Positions 26,035-33,849 of a stretch of 64,000 nucleotides of DNA are shown piece by piece. Numbering within the stretch: position 1 is the stretch's first letter; every line of letters begins with the position of its first letter. This stretch comes from Micromonospora sp. NBC_00421 (GTDB lineage Bacteria > Actinomycetota > Actinomycetes > Mycobacteriales > Micromonosporaceae). The stretch is from positions 5,832,001 through 5,896,000 of the forward strand of contig NZ_CP107929.1 in assembly GCF_036017915.1 (NCBI RefSeq), read 5' to 3'. The notes under the pieces were generated by a model. It was not told the DNA's origin and made no database searches. It saw nothing but the letters and a program-made list of their open reading frames with translations. A program made the translations under genes and the position numbers.

Positions 26035-26262
26035 ACCAGGATGTCAACACCGTTGCGTTAGGTGGAACGGCTGTTCGTCAACCACCGCTGCCTCGCCGAT
26101 CATGGAGTTGTGGTGGGTAACAGAACACCCGTGGAACCCCCAAAGTCGGCACCACCACTCCATGATCGCCAAGCGGGCCCACCCCGCTCCCCGATCGGGC
26201 ACTTCCTGTCCCGGGTTGACCAGCCGTCCACGGCGTTAACGCAACGGTGTTGACCAGGATGT
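26035..26262. mobile_element. MITE-like element, 208 bp with 10-bp flanking repeats
   Basis: A 208-base stretch (26045-26252) is bounded by perfect 16-bp inverted repeats CAACACCGTTGCGTTA and TAACGCAACGGTGTTG. The 10-bp sequence ACCAGGATGT stands directly on both sides (26035-26044 and 26253-26262), as expected for target-site duplication. Inside, CGATCATGGAG (26097) and CTCCATGATCG (26158) form a second inverted repeat, so the whole element can fold into a long hairpin. It contains no coding frame. It looks like a non-autonomous element moved by a transposase encoded elsewhere; the family is not recognised. Confidence 0.7.
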
Positions 26263-26300
26263 AGTGGTCTGGTGGTCGCCGGAAGGCCACTACATCCTGG
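26254..26300. repeat. Inverted repeat adjoining the MITE-like element
   Basis: CCAGGATGTAGTGG and CCACTACATCCTGG are perfect 14-bp arms around a 19-base loop. The left arm overlaps the right flanking repeat of the element, suggesting that the element inserted into a pre-existing hairpin. Confidence 0.6.
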
Positions 26301-26372
26301 AACCAGCGCGATCTTGCCGAGGAGGATCTCTGCCGTCGGCTGGCGTCGTACCTGGAGGAGCGTTCGGGGTGA

Positions 26373-26412
26373 ACGTCGAGGGCCAGGTCCGTACGGACCT
26401 GGCCCTCGACGT
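26373..26412. terminator. Perfect 40-bp palindrome downstream of ino1
   Basis: ACGTCGAGGGCCAGGTCCGT is followed immediately by its exact reverse complement, giving a 20-bp stem. It lies 38 bases past the ino1 stop and most likely terminates ino1 transcription. Confidence 0.7.
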
Positions 26413-26450
26413 CTGGTTCTGGTGCTCGACCGCGCGGTGGCGGTGGAGCG

Positions 26451-27530
26451 TCAGCGCTCGATGTCGCCGGTGATGAAGTTCTCGACGGCGGCGTGCGCGT
26501 CGTGGTCGGCGTACTGCACCGGCGGGGACTTCATGAAGTAGGACGAGGCCGAGAGGATCGGGCCGCCGATCCTGCGGTCCAGGGCGATCTTGGCGGCCCG
26601 GACTGCGTCGATGATGACGCCTGCGGAGTTCGGCGAGTCCCACACCTCGAGCTTCAGCTCGGCGTTGAGCGGGGTGTCACCGAAGGACCGGCCCTCCAGG
26701 CGGATGTACGCCCACTTGCGGTCGTCCAGCCACGGCACGTGGTCCGACGGGCCGATGTGCACGTCGCTCTTGACCATCTCGTGCGGGATCTGGGACGTCA
26801 CCGACTGGGTCTTCGAGATCTTCTTCGAGACCAGCCGGTTGCGCTCCAGCATGTTCATGAAGTCCATGTTGCCGCCGAAGTTGAGCTGGTACGTGCGCAG
26901 CAGCTCGACCCCGCGGTCCTCGAACAGCTTCGCCAGCGCGCGGTGCACGATGGTGGCGCCGACCTGGCTCTTGATGTCGTCACCGACGATCGGCAGACCG
27001 GCGTCGGTGAACTTCTGCGCCCACTGGGGGTCGGAGGCGATGAAGACCGGCAGCGCGTTGACGAAGGCGCAGCCGGCGTCGATCGCGGCCTGGGCGTAGT
27101 GCTTCGCCGCCTGCTCGGAACCGACAGGCAGATAGCAGACGACCACGTCGACCTGGGCGTCGCGCAGCGCCTTGACCACGTCGACCGGCTCGGCGTCGGA
27201 CTCCTCGATGATCTCGCGGTAGTACTGGCCCAGGCCGTCGAAGGTCGGGCCGCGCTGGACGCTGATGCCGGTGGGCGCCACGTCGCAGAGCTTGATGGTG
27301 TTGTTCTCGCTGGCGACGATCGCCTCCGCGAGGTCCATGCCGACCTTCTTGGCGTCCACGTCGAACGCCGCGACAAAGTCCACGTCCGATACGTGGTAGT
27401 CGCCGAAGGTGACGTGCATGAGACCCGGGACGCGGTCGTTCGGGTCGGCGTTGCGGTAGTACTCCACGCCCTGTACGAGGGACGAGGCGCAGTTACCCAC
27501 ACCGACGATGGCGACGCGGACGGAGCCCAT
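26451..27530 (-). CDS. ino1: Inositol-3-phosphate synthase
   Basis: Converts glucose 6-phosphate to myo-inositol 3-phosphate with NAD, the first step towards phosphatidylinositol, mycothiol and PIM lipids in actinobacteria. The 359-residue protein begins [21 protein letters not shown], a Rossmann NAD-binding motif. It contains [37 protein letters not shown] and [12 protein letters not shown], all hallmark segments. AAGGAGG lies eight bases before the ATG, which decides the start over the upstream GTG at 27557. The gene follows padR by 23 bases and is probably co-transcribed. Confidence 0.97.
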   Translation of the reverse strand: MGSVRVAIVGVGNCASSLVQGVEYYRNADPNDRVPGLMHVTFGDYHVSDVDFVAAFDVDAKKVGMDLAEAIVASENNTIKLCDVAPTGISVQRGPTFDGLGQYYREIIEESDAEPVDVVKALRDAQVDVVVCYLPVGSEQAAKHYAQAAIDAGCAFVNALPVFIASDPQWAQKFTDAGLPIVGDDIKSQVGATIVHRALAKLFEDRGVELLRTYQLNFGGNMDFMNMLERNRLVSKKISKTQSVTSQIPHEMVKSDVHIGPSDHVPWLDDRKWAYIRLEGRSFGDTPLNAELKLEVWDSPNSAGVIIDAVRAAKIALDRRIGGPILSASSYFMKSPPVQYADHDAHAAVENFITGDIER

Positions 27531-27553
27531 AGCGTCTGCCTCCTTCTTCTTCA

Positions 27554-28192
27554 TCACGGCCGCTCTTCCCTGGACTCGCCAGGTGGAGGCGGGCTGTCGT
27601 TGTCTCGTCGATTGCCGGCCGCCCCGGGTCGCGGGACGGTCGGGGTACGGCCGGAGCGCTCGTTGGCGATGAGCTCCTCCAGCCAGCGGACCTCACGCTC
27701 GCAGGCGTCGAGCCCGTGGCGTTGCAGTTCCAGGGTGTACGCGTCGAGGCGCTCGGCTGCCCGGCCCAGCACGTCACGAAGGCCTTCGCGACGTTCCTCG
27801 ATCGTGCGGCGGCGACCCTCCAGGATGCGCAGGCGGGTCGCCTGGTCGGTGCGGGCGAAGAACGCGAAGTGCACGCCGAAGCCCGTGTCGTCGTACGTCT
27901 CGGGCCCGGCCTGCGCGATCAGTTGGGCGAAGCGTTCCTTGCCCTCCGCAGTGATCTTGTAGACCACCCGACCCCGTCGGCTGGTCAGCGCGGGAACCTC
28001 CTCGGCGGTGGCCGGTGCGTCGGCGGCTTCGGTGATCCAGCCCGCCGCCTGCAACCTGCGCAGGGTCGGGTAGAGCGAGCCGTAGCTGATCGCCGCCCGG
28101 ATGGCGCCGAGCTTGGCGGCGAGCTCCTTGCGGAGTTCGTAGCCGTGCATCGGGGCCTCCTGGAGGAGGCCGAGGATGGCGAGTTCGAGCAC
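27554..28192 (-). CDS. PadR family transcriptional regulator
   Basis: A 212-residue repressor-type regulator. The N-terminal winged helix-turn-helix is [29 protein letters not shown] with [18 protein letters not shown], the PadR signature. A C-terminal helical dimerisation region (about residues 115-185) is rich in Arg and Glu. Between them is a variable insert with Thr/Ala/Glu. The GTG start has AGGAAAGG upstream. A palindrome 44-66 bases upstream resembles a PadR operator and suggests autoregulation. Because ino1 follows in the same direction, this protein may control inositol synthesis. Confidence 0.92.
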   Translation of the reverse strand: MLELAILGLLQEAPMHGYELRKELAAKLGAIRAAISYGSLYPTLRRLQAAGWITEAADAPATAEEVPALTSRRGRVVYKITAEGKERFAQLIAQAGPETYDDTGFGVHFAFFARTDQATRLRILEGRRRTIEERREGLRDVLGRAAERLDAYTLELQRHGLDACEREVRWLEELIANERSGRTPTVPRPGAAGNRRDNDSPPPPGESREERP

Positions 28193-28235
28193 GGGCCACC
28201 CTTTCCTTACCCTCGGGACGGAGCGTTAACCGCCT

Positions 28236-28258
28236 CGATGTATCGGACCGATACATCG
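28236..28258. promoter_or_regulatory. Likely PadR operator
   Basis: CGATGTATCGG-A-CCGATACATCG is a perfect 11-1-11 inverted repeat. It includes the ATGT...ACAT ends typical of PadR-family operators and lies between padR and the divergent DUF5318 gene. Confidence 0.75.
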
Positions 28259-28354
28259 CACGTTAGTACCTCACCTGCCGTCCGGGCAAACCCCCGCTGC
28301 GCGCCAACCTGTTCACGGATCGTGACGGTGGTCGCCCCGCCCGGTCGGAACGCG

Positions 28355-28360
28355 TACCCT
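28355..28360 (+). promoter_or_regulatory. -10 element of a likely leaderless promoter
   Basis: TACCCT ends seven bases before the ATG of the DUF5318 gene, which has no Shine-Dalgarno. Confidence 0.5.
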
Positions 28361-28367
28361 TTGCCGC

Positions 28368-28814
28368 ATGCGTACGTCTCGTCAGGTGGTCGACTACTCG
28401 CTGCAGAAGCGAGCAGTGCTGCGTGAGCTGCTCGCCGGGCGGGTCGGCACCTACGACGTCTGCGACGCCTCGCCCTACCTGAAGAACGCGGCCCGCTTCC
28501 ACGGGGAACCGACAGACCAGCGGTGTCCGATCTGCCGGAGCGAGAACCTGATCCACGTCCACTACATTTACGGGGACGAGCTCCGGCAGTCCGCCGGCCA
28601 GGCACGCACATTGGCCGAGCTGCCCGTGCTGGCGATGACGTTGGGTGAGTTCCAGGTCTTCGTGGTGGAGGTGTGCCCCGGCTGTGACTGGAACCACCTC
28701 GTCGAGCAGTTCCTGCTCGGCCGGGACGGGTTGGCCGAGGACGGTTCGGAGCAGGGCGCGGCGGAGGTCGCCACCGCTGCGACCCAGGGGCGAAGGCGAG
28801 AGGCGCAACGGTGA
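28368..28814 (+). CDS. DUF5318 family protein (zinc-ribbon-like)
   Basis: A 148-residue cytoplasmic protein of unknown function, conserved beside ponA in actinobacteria (the equivalent of mycobacterial Rv0049). The N-terminus RTSRQVVDYSLQKRAVLRELLAG is characteristic. Two cysteine pairs, CPICRSENLIHVHYIYGDEL near residue 54 and CPGCDWNHLVEQFLLG near 104, look like a zinc ribbon. The last 30 residues are low-complexity. It is divergent from padR and lies upstream of the class A PBP gene, which follows after 197 bases. Confidence 0.85.
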   Translation: MRTSRQVVDYSLQKRAVLRELLAGRVGTYDVCDASPYLKNAARFHGEPTDQRCPICRSENLIHVHYIYGDELRQSAGQARTLAELPVLAMTLGEFQVFVVEVCPGCDWNHLVEQFLLGRDGLAEDGSEQGAAEVATAATQGRRREAQR

Positions 28815-28838
28815 AGCCTGCTGATCCGGTCGACTCCG

Positions 28839-28852
28839 GTGTCGTACGACAC
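28839..28852. promoter_or_regulatory. 14-bp palindrome upstream of ponA
   Basis: GTGTCGTACGACAC is a perfect palindrome in the 197-base gap before ponA. It could be an operator but no regulator is suggested by the context. Confidence 0.3.
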
Positions 28853-29011
28853 AGACACCGCGACCGGCAGCCCATCGGCCTGAATGGCCCGATTGATGTG
28901 GAAATTGCAGCGCGTCCCCGGCCCCTCCCCGGCCTCATGGCGCGTGTGTCAACTCACGGCAACCCGGTGGTGGCGCCCCCGCGTCCCACCGCGACCGGCA
29001 GGGTGTGAGGA

Positions 29012-31966
29012 ATGAACTCGTACGGCGATCCCAGTTCCCCGCGTGCGCGGGCCCAGGTACCGGGTTCGAACGGCGGCCCCGGCCCGGGGCCGGACGACGC
29101 GTACCCCCGACGGGGCGGTGACGCCCGGGGCGCAGCCTCGACCGGCCGCGCCTCGGTAGGCGGTGCCGCGCCCACCGGACGGGCCTCGGCGGCGGTACCC
29201 CCGCCGCGCGGAACGGGCGGTGCGGCCGGCTCTGCCTCGGTCGGCCGGGCCGGCCCGGGTCGTGCCTCGGTGCCGGTCTCCCCGGCCGGGCCGGGGCGTG
29301 CCTCCGTGCCGGTCTCCCCGGCGGCGTCGGGGTGGGGGGGCCCGGGTCGTGCCTCGGTGCCGGTCTCCCCGGCGGGCGGCCCGGCCGGCCGGGCCAGCGT
29401 CGGGACGGCTTCCGCCGGCCGGGCCAGCGTCGGTGCGGCCTCGGTCGGCTCCGCCGGGCGGGCCTCGGTGGCGCGGGCCGGCGTCGCGCAGGTCGGCGGC
29501 GGGCCGGGCGGCCCGGGTGGCCCCAACGGGCCGGGTCGTGGTTACGGCGGAGGTACCGGCGGTGGACGCGGACGCGGACCGGGTGACCCGGACGCGATGG
29601 CGCGGGCCAAGCGGCGCAAGCGGATCAACCTGCTGATCGCCGGCTTCGCGGTCTTCGTCATGCTCGCCGGGCTCGGCGTGGTCGGGTTCACCTACTACTC
29701 CACCACCGTGGTGCTGCCGAACCAGATCAAGCTGCCGCTCGCCACCACCATCTACGCCAGCGACAACAAGACGGTCATCGCCAAGGTGGGCGAGCAGAAC
29801 CGCACCTTCGTCTCGATCAACCAGATCCCGCAGCACATGCGGGACGCGGTCGCGGCGGCGGAGGACAAGAACTTCTACGAGCACGCCGGCGTCGACTACA
29901 AGGGCATCGCCCGTGCCGCCTGGAACAACCTCTCCAACGGCGACAAGCAGGGTGCCTCGACGATCACCCAGCAGTACGCCCGCAACGCCTACGAGAACCT
30001 CCAGGACGACTCGTACGCGCGGAAGGTGAAGGAGGCGATCGTGGCCTCCAAGCTCAACGATCAGTTCACCAAGGAACAGATCATGGAGCACTACCTCAAC
30101 ACCATCTACTTCGGTCGCAACGCGTACGGCATCGAGGCGGCGGCGCAGACGTACTTCGGCAAGTCGGTCTCGAAGATCGACGTGGCCGAGGCCGCCGTGC
30201 TCGCCGCCCTGATCAAGCAGCCGGAGCCGAGCGCCACCCACAAGGGTTACGACCCGGCGCTCAACCCCGCCGAGGCCAAGGAGCGGTGGGACTACGTCGT
30301 CAAGAACATGATCGAGATGCACTGGGTCGACGCACCGAACCGGCCGGCCCATCCGACGGAGTACCCGACCAAGACGTTGCAGACCCCGAAGGAGTCCCGG
30401 TCCGGCGTCAAGTTCGGGGTCAACACCCCGATCGGCAACGTGATCAACTACGTCTCGGCGGAGATGCGGGAGAAGAAACTCTGCACCGACAACGACGCCG
30501 AGGCGACCGAGCGTAAGCCGCGCTGCTCGGCGATGCTCCGCGAGGGTGGTTACCGGATCCGGACCACCATCGACAACAAGGTGCAGAAGGCCGTCACCGG
30601 CGCCGCCCAGCGCAGCACCAAGGGTTCCGAGTTGGACGGCTCCCGGAAGAACCTGATGGCCGCCGTGGTCTCCATCGACCCGCGCAACGGCCGGGTGCTC
30701 GGCTACTACGGTGGCGACGACGGCACCGGCACCGACTACGCCGGCACGAACACCGACACCAACGGCAACATCACAGGCGGCCACTCGCCCGGCTCCAGTT
30801 TCAAGATCTACACCCTGGCGGCGGCGCTGGAGGCCGGCAAGTCGGTCGAGTCGCGTTGGAAGGGCCGGGCGTTCACCCCGGAGGGCGTGAAGTTCCGGGT
30901 CAGCAATGCCGGTACCGACAATCCCACTTGCGGTGACTCGTGCACGCTGCGGGAGTCGACGTTGAAGTCGCTGAACGTGCCCTTCTACCACGTCAGCCTG
31001 GACATCGGGCCCGACAAGATCGTCGACATGGCGGCCAAGGCCGGGGTCGGCATGATGTGGCAGACCAACGTGAGCCCGCCCAAGGGGCACGACCTGACCA
31101 AGGAGAAGGCCACCGACCTGGCGCCCGACCCCTTCTACCACGTGGTCGCCTACGGCCAGTACCCGATCACCGTGCTCGACCACGCCAACGGCATCGCCAC
31201 CTTCGCCAACAAGGGCATCTACAACAAGGCCCACTTCCTGATCTCCGCCGAGAAGCAGAACAAGGAGACCGGCAAGTGGGAGAAGCTCGGCGGCGAGCAG
31301 CTCAAGCCGCAGAAGCGGATCAACCCGGACGTGGTCGCCGACGTGACCGACGTGCTGAAGGACTACCCGGGCCGGATCAACCACACCCTTGCGGACGGCC
31401 GGAAGGCGACCGCCAAGACCGGTACCTGGGAGCTCAAGGAGGGCACCGACCAGAACGGTGACGCCTGGACCATCGGGTACACCCCGCAGCTCGCCACCGC
31501 CGTCTGGGTGGGCAACAAGGGCAAGCGGGAAGCGATCAAGCTGAACGACGGCACCAAGATCAGCGGTGCGACCATGCCCGGCGAGATCTGGGAACGGGTC
31601 ATGAACGGCGCGCTCAAGGGCGAGGACAAGCTGGACTTCCCGCCGGCCGCGAACGTCGGCGACCCGGAGTCCGGCAACGGAACCCCGCCTCCGCCGCCTC
31701 CGCCGCCGCCCACGGCGCCGAACACGCCGAACTGTAACCCCGGCGACCTGCTCTGCCAGCTCGGCGGCGGCAACCAGGGCGGCAACCAGGGCGGCAACCA
31801 AGGTGGCAATCAGGGTGGGAACCAAGGCGGGAACCAAGGCGGGAACCAGGGCGGCAATCCGGGTGGCAATCCGCTGAACCCGCCCAACCCGAACCTGCCC
31901 GGTGGTCCGAACAACGGTGGCGGAAACGGCGGCGGCATCCTGCCGACCCCGCGCACCCGGGACTGA
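29012..31966 (+). CDS. ponA: Class A penicillin-binding protein (transglycosylase/transpeptidase)
   Basis: This bifunctional enzyme polymerises glycan strands and cross-links peptides outside the membrane. The 984-residue protein has a 195-residue cytoplasmic Gly/Ala/Arg-rich tail with repeated GRASVPVSP units, then a transmembrane helix (about 205-228). The GT51 domain contains AVAAAEDKNFYEHAGVDYKG, with catalytic Glu, and GASTITQQYARN. The transpeptidase has SSFK in SPGSSFKIYT, SLN in LKSLNVPF and KTG in TAKTGTWE. The C-terminus is a Pro-rich stretch and a GGNQ repeat. It is longer than usual because of these ends. The position after DUF5318 matches mycobacterial ponA1. Confidence 0.95.
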   Translation: MNSYGDPSSPRARAQVPGSNGGPGPGPDDAYPRRGGDARGAASTGRASVGGAAPTGRASAAVPPPRGTGGAAGSASVGRAGPGRASVPVSPAGPGRASVPVSPAASGWGGPGRASVPVSPAGGPAGRASVGTASAGRASVGAASVGSAGRASVARAGVAQVGGGPGGPGGPNGPGRGYGGGTGGGRGRGPGDPDAMARAKRRKRINLLIAGFAVFVMLAGLGVVGFTYYSTTVVLPNQIKLPLATTIYASDNKTVIAKVGEQNRTFVSINQIPQHMRDAVAAAEDKNFYEHAGVDYKGIARAAWNNLSNGDKQGASTITQQYARNAYENLQDDSYARKVKEAIVASKLNDQFTKEQIMEHYLNTIYFGRNAYGIEAAAQTYFGKSVSKIDVAEAAVLAALIKQPEPSATHKGYDPALNPAEAKERWDYVVKNMIEMHWVDAPNRPAHPTEYPTKTLQTPKESRSGVKFGVNTPIGNVINYVSAEMREKKLCTDNDAEATERKPRCSAMLREGGYRIRTTIDNKVQKAVTGAAQRSTKGSELDGSRKNLMAAVVSIDPRNGRVLGYYGGDDGTGTDYAGTNTDTNGNITGGHSPGSSFKIYTLAAALEAGKSVESRWKGRAFTPEGVKFRVSNAGTDNPTCGDSCTLRESTLKSLNVPFYHVSLDIGPDKIVDMAAKAGVGMMWQTNVSPPKGHDLTKEKATDLAPDPFYHVVAYGQYPITVLDHANGIATFANKGIYNKAHFLISAEKQNKETGKWEKLGGEQLKPQKRINPDVVADVTDVLKDYPGRINHTLADGRKATAKTGTWELKEGTDQNGDAWTIGYTPQLATAVWVGNKGKREAIKLNDGTKISGATMPGEIWERVMNGALKGEDKLDFPPAANVGDPESGNGTPPPPPPPPPTAPNTPNCNPGDLLCQLGGGNQGGNQGGNQGGNQGGNQGGNQGGNQGGNPGGNPLNPPNPNLPGGPNNGGGNGGGILPTPRTRD
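31766..31873 (+). repeat. 12-bp tandem repeat coding GGNQ in ponA
   Basis: Nine 12-base units encode seven GGNQ and two GGNP tetrapeptides in the PBP tail. Such repeats can change in copy number by slippage. Confidence 0.85.
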
Positions 31967-32144
31967 CCGGAACTTCGTACCGACGACCATCGATGCTGCT
32001 GCCGGCGACCCGCGAACCTGCGGTCGCCGGCGGCGGCGTTCCCGGCCAGTCCGGCGGCTCCGGACGGTCGTTGCCGGCGAACGGGGCACCCGACCGGAAC
32101 CTGCTCCTCGTCCGCAAGCCATTCATAGGGCAGGATGCTTTCTC

Positions 32145-33653
32145 ATGAGCAACCAGCCGACGGCCGGCATCGACGACGCCGGGACCAGCGACCACCCGTC
32201 CCGCTCGGACGGCTTCGTCCGGGGCGCCGCCGAGGCGATCGGCGGGCCGCTCGGCGACCACGCCGTCGCCCTCGACCGGCCCGCCGGCCGGGAGAGTCGG
32301 TTCTGGACGGCGGCCCGGATCGTGCTGGCCCTGGCCTGCCTGACCCTCGCCCTGCACTGGGTGCAGAAGGCGCCCTGTCAGAATGGCGCCTGGCAGAACA
32401 ACATCCAGTACACCCGGATGTGCTACACCGACGTGCTGGCCCTCTATTACGCCGAGGGCCTGAACGAGGGCAAGGTCCCGTACCGCGACCACCCGGTCGA
32501 GTATCCGGTGCTCACCGGCTACATGATGGGCGCGCTCGGCCTGCCGGTGCACGCCCTCGGCGTCGACGACCCGACGATCAACCAGGGGCGGTGGTTCTAC
32601 AACGCCAACGCGTTGGCCCTCAGCGCGCTCGCCGTCGCCACCGCCGCGGTGATCCTCTCCCTACGCCGCCGACGACCCTGGGACGCGGCACTCTTCGCCC
32701 TGGCCCCGGCGCTGTTCCTCACCGCCACCGTCAACTGGGACTTCCTCGCCATCGGGCTGGCCGCGCTCGGGCTGGCCGCCTGGGCGAGACGACAACCCGT
32801 CCTGGCCGGCGTGCTGCTCGGCCTGGGTGGCGCGGCGAAGATGTGGCCGCTGTTCCTGTTCGGCCCGATCCTGATCCTCGCCCTGCGTGCGGGTCGGCTG
32901 CGGCCCGCGCTCACCGCCGTCGCCACCGGCCTGGTCGCGCTGGTCGCGGTGAACCTGCCCACGGCGATCCGGCACCCGGACAACTGGGGTCGGTTCTTCG
33001 AGCTGAACACCACCCGGCCCATCGACTGGGGCACGCTCTGGTATATCGGGCGGTACCTGGACGGCAAGGTGAACGCCGGCAACCCGGGGGACCAGGGTCC
33101 GTTCCAGTGGCTGAACGCCAACATCCCGACCCTCAACAACCTGTCGTACGCCCTGTTCGGGCTGGCCTGCATCGGGGTGGCCGTGCTGACCCTGCGGGCA
33201 CCCCGCCGGCCCCGGCTGGCCCAGCTCGCCTTCCTGGTGGTGGCCGCCTTCCTGATCTTCAGCAAGGTCTGGTCCCAGCAGTTCGTGCTCTGGCTGCTGC
33301 CGCTCGCGGTGCTCGCCCGACCGCGCTGGGGGGCCTTCCTCGCCTGGCAACTCGCCGAGGTGTGCTACTTCGCCGCCTTCTACGGCGAACTGCTCGGCTC
33401 GGCCACCAGCCGCCCGATCTTCCCCGAGGGAGTCTTCGTGCTCGCCTCGTCGCTGCGGCTCGGCACGGTGGTCGTGCTGTGCGTCCTGATCGTCAAGGAC
33501 ATCCTGCACCCGGAGCGCGACGCCGTCCGCCGGACCTATCCCGACGACCCCGACGGCGGCGTCCTCGACGGCGCCCCCGACACCCCCTGGCTCACCAAAC
33601 TGCGCCGCAAAACCCCCACCCCCGAACCAGCACCAGCCCCCACCCCCGCCTGA
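32145..33653 (+). CDS. Multi-pass membrane glycosyltransferase-like protein (GT87/DUF2029 type)
   Basis: A 502-residue integral membrane protein with roughly ten hydrophobic segments. It resembles the GT87/DUF2029 polyprenyl-phosphate-dependent mannosyltransferases and the mycobacterial protein Rv0051, which holds the same position after ponA1. The short N-terminus (about 45 residues) is polar, and residues around MCYTDVLALYYAEGLNEGKVPYRDHPVEYPVL carry the acidic and Arg/His residues typical of the first outer loop. The lysine/arginine-rich C-terminus is cytoplasmic. The ATG at 32145 was preferred to the upstream in-frame codon at 31902, which lies inside ponA. The sugar acceptor is unknown. 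Confidence 0.82.
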   Translation: MSNQPTAGIDDAGTSDHPSRSDGFVRGAAEAIGGPLGDHAVALDRPAGRESRFWTAARIVLALACLTLALHWVQKAPCQNGAWQNNIQYTRMCYTDVLALYYAEGLNEGKVPYRDHPVEYPVLTGYMMGALGLPVHALGVDDPTINQGRWFYNANALALSALAVATAAVILSLRRRRPWDAALFALAPALFLTATVNWDFLAIGLAALGLAAWARRQPVLAGVLLGLGGAAKMWPLFLFGPILILALRAGRLRPALTAVATGLVALVAVNLPTAIRHPDNWGRFFELNTTRPIDWGTLWYIGRYLDGKVNAGNPGDQGPFQWLNANIPTLNNLSYALFGLACIGVAVLTLRAPRRPRLAQLAFLVVAAFLIFSKVWSQQFVLWLLPLAVLARPRWGAFLAWQLAEVCYFAAFYGELLGSATSRPIFPEGVFVLASSLRLGTVVVLCVLIVKDILHPERDAVRRTYPDDPDGGVLDGAPDTPWLTKLRRKTPTPEPAPAPTPA

Positions 33654-33663
33654 CACCCCACCC

Positions 33664-33737
33664 CAGACGCGCAATTCCAAGACGGCAAGCGCCCGTCAGT
33701 CAGACGCGCAAGTCCAAGACGGCCGTGCGCCCGTCAG
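33664..33737. repeat. Imperfect tandem repeat of 36-37 bp
   Basis: Two copies beginning CAGACGCGCAA and ending GCGCCCGTCAG, with TCCAAGACGGC inside both, stand side by side downstream of the GT87-like gene. Confidence 0.7.
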
Positions 33738-33808
33738 GTCTGCGGGGAGCCCAGCCGGCGCAGGGATCAAGCCTGACCGCCCGGAGCCGGCTGGGCTCCC
33801 CGCAGACC
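33737..33808. terminator. Long 23-bp hairpin between convergent genes
   Basis: Positions 33737-33759 and 33786-33808 are perfect 23-bp complements (arm starting GGTCTGCGGGGAGCCC) around a 26-base loop. It lies between two converging genes and can work as a bidirectional terminator, although the stem is unusually long for that role. Confidence 0.65.
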
Positions 33809-33849
33809 CCACCGCAACCCATCTCAGCGACGAACACCCGCAACCCAGC

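Noticed and set aside
31766..31873. Regularly spaced repeat resembling a CRISPR array
   Set aside because: The 12-bp units have no spacers and encode GGNQ repeats within ponA.
28949..32122. A 1057-residue minus-strand frame opposite ponA
   Set aside because: It is a shadow of ponA with valine/arginine-rich sequence and no motif.
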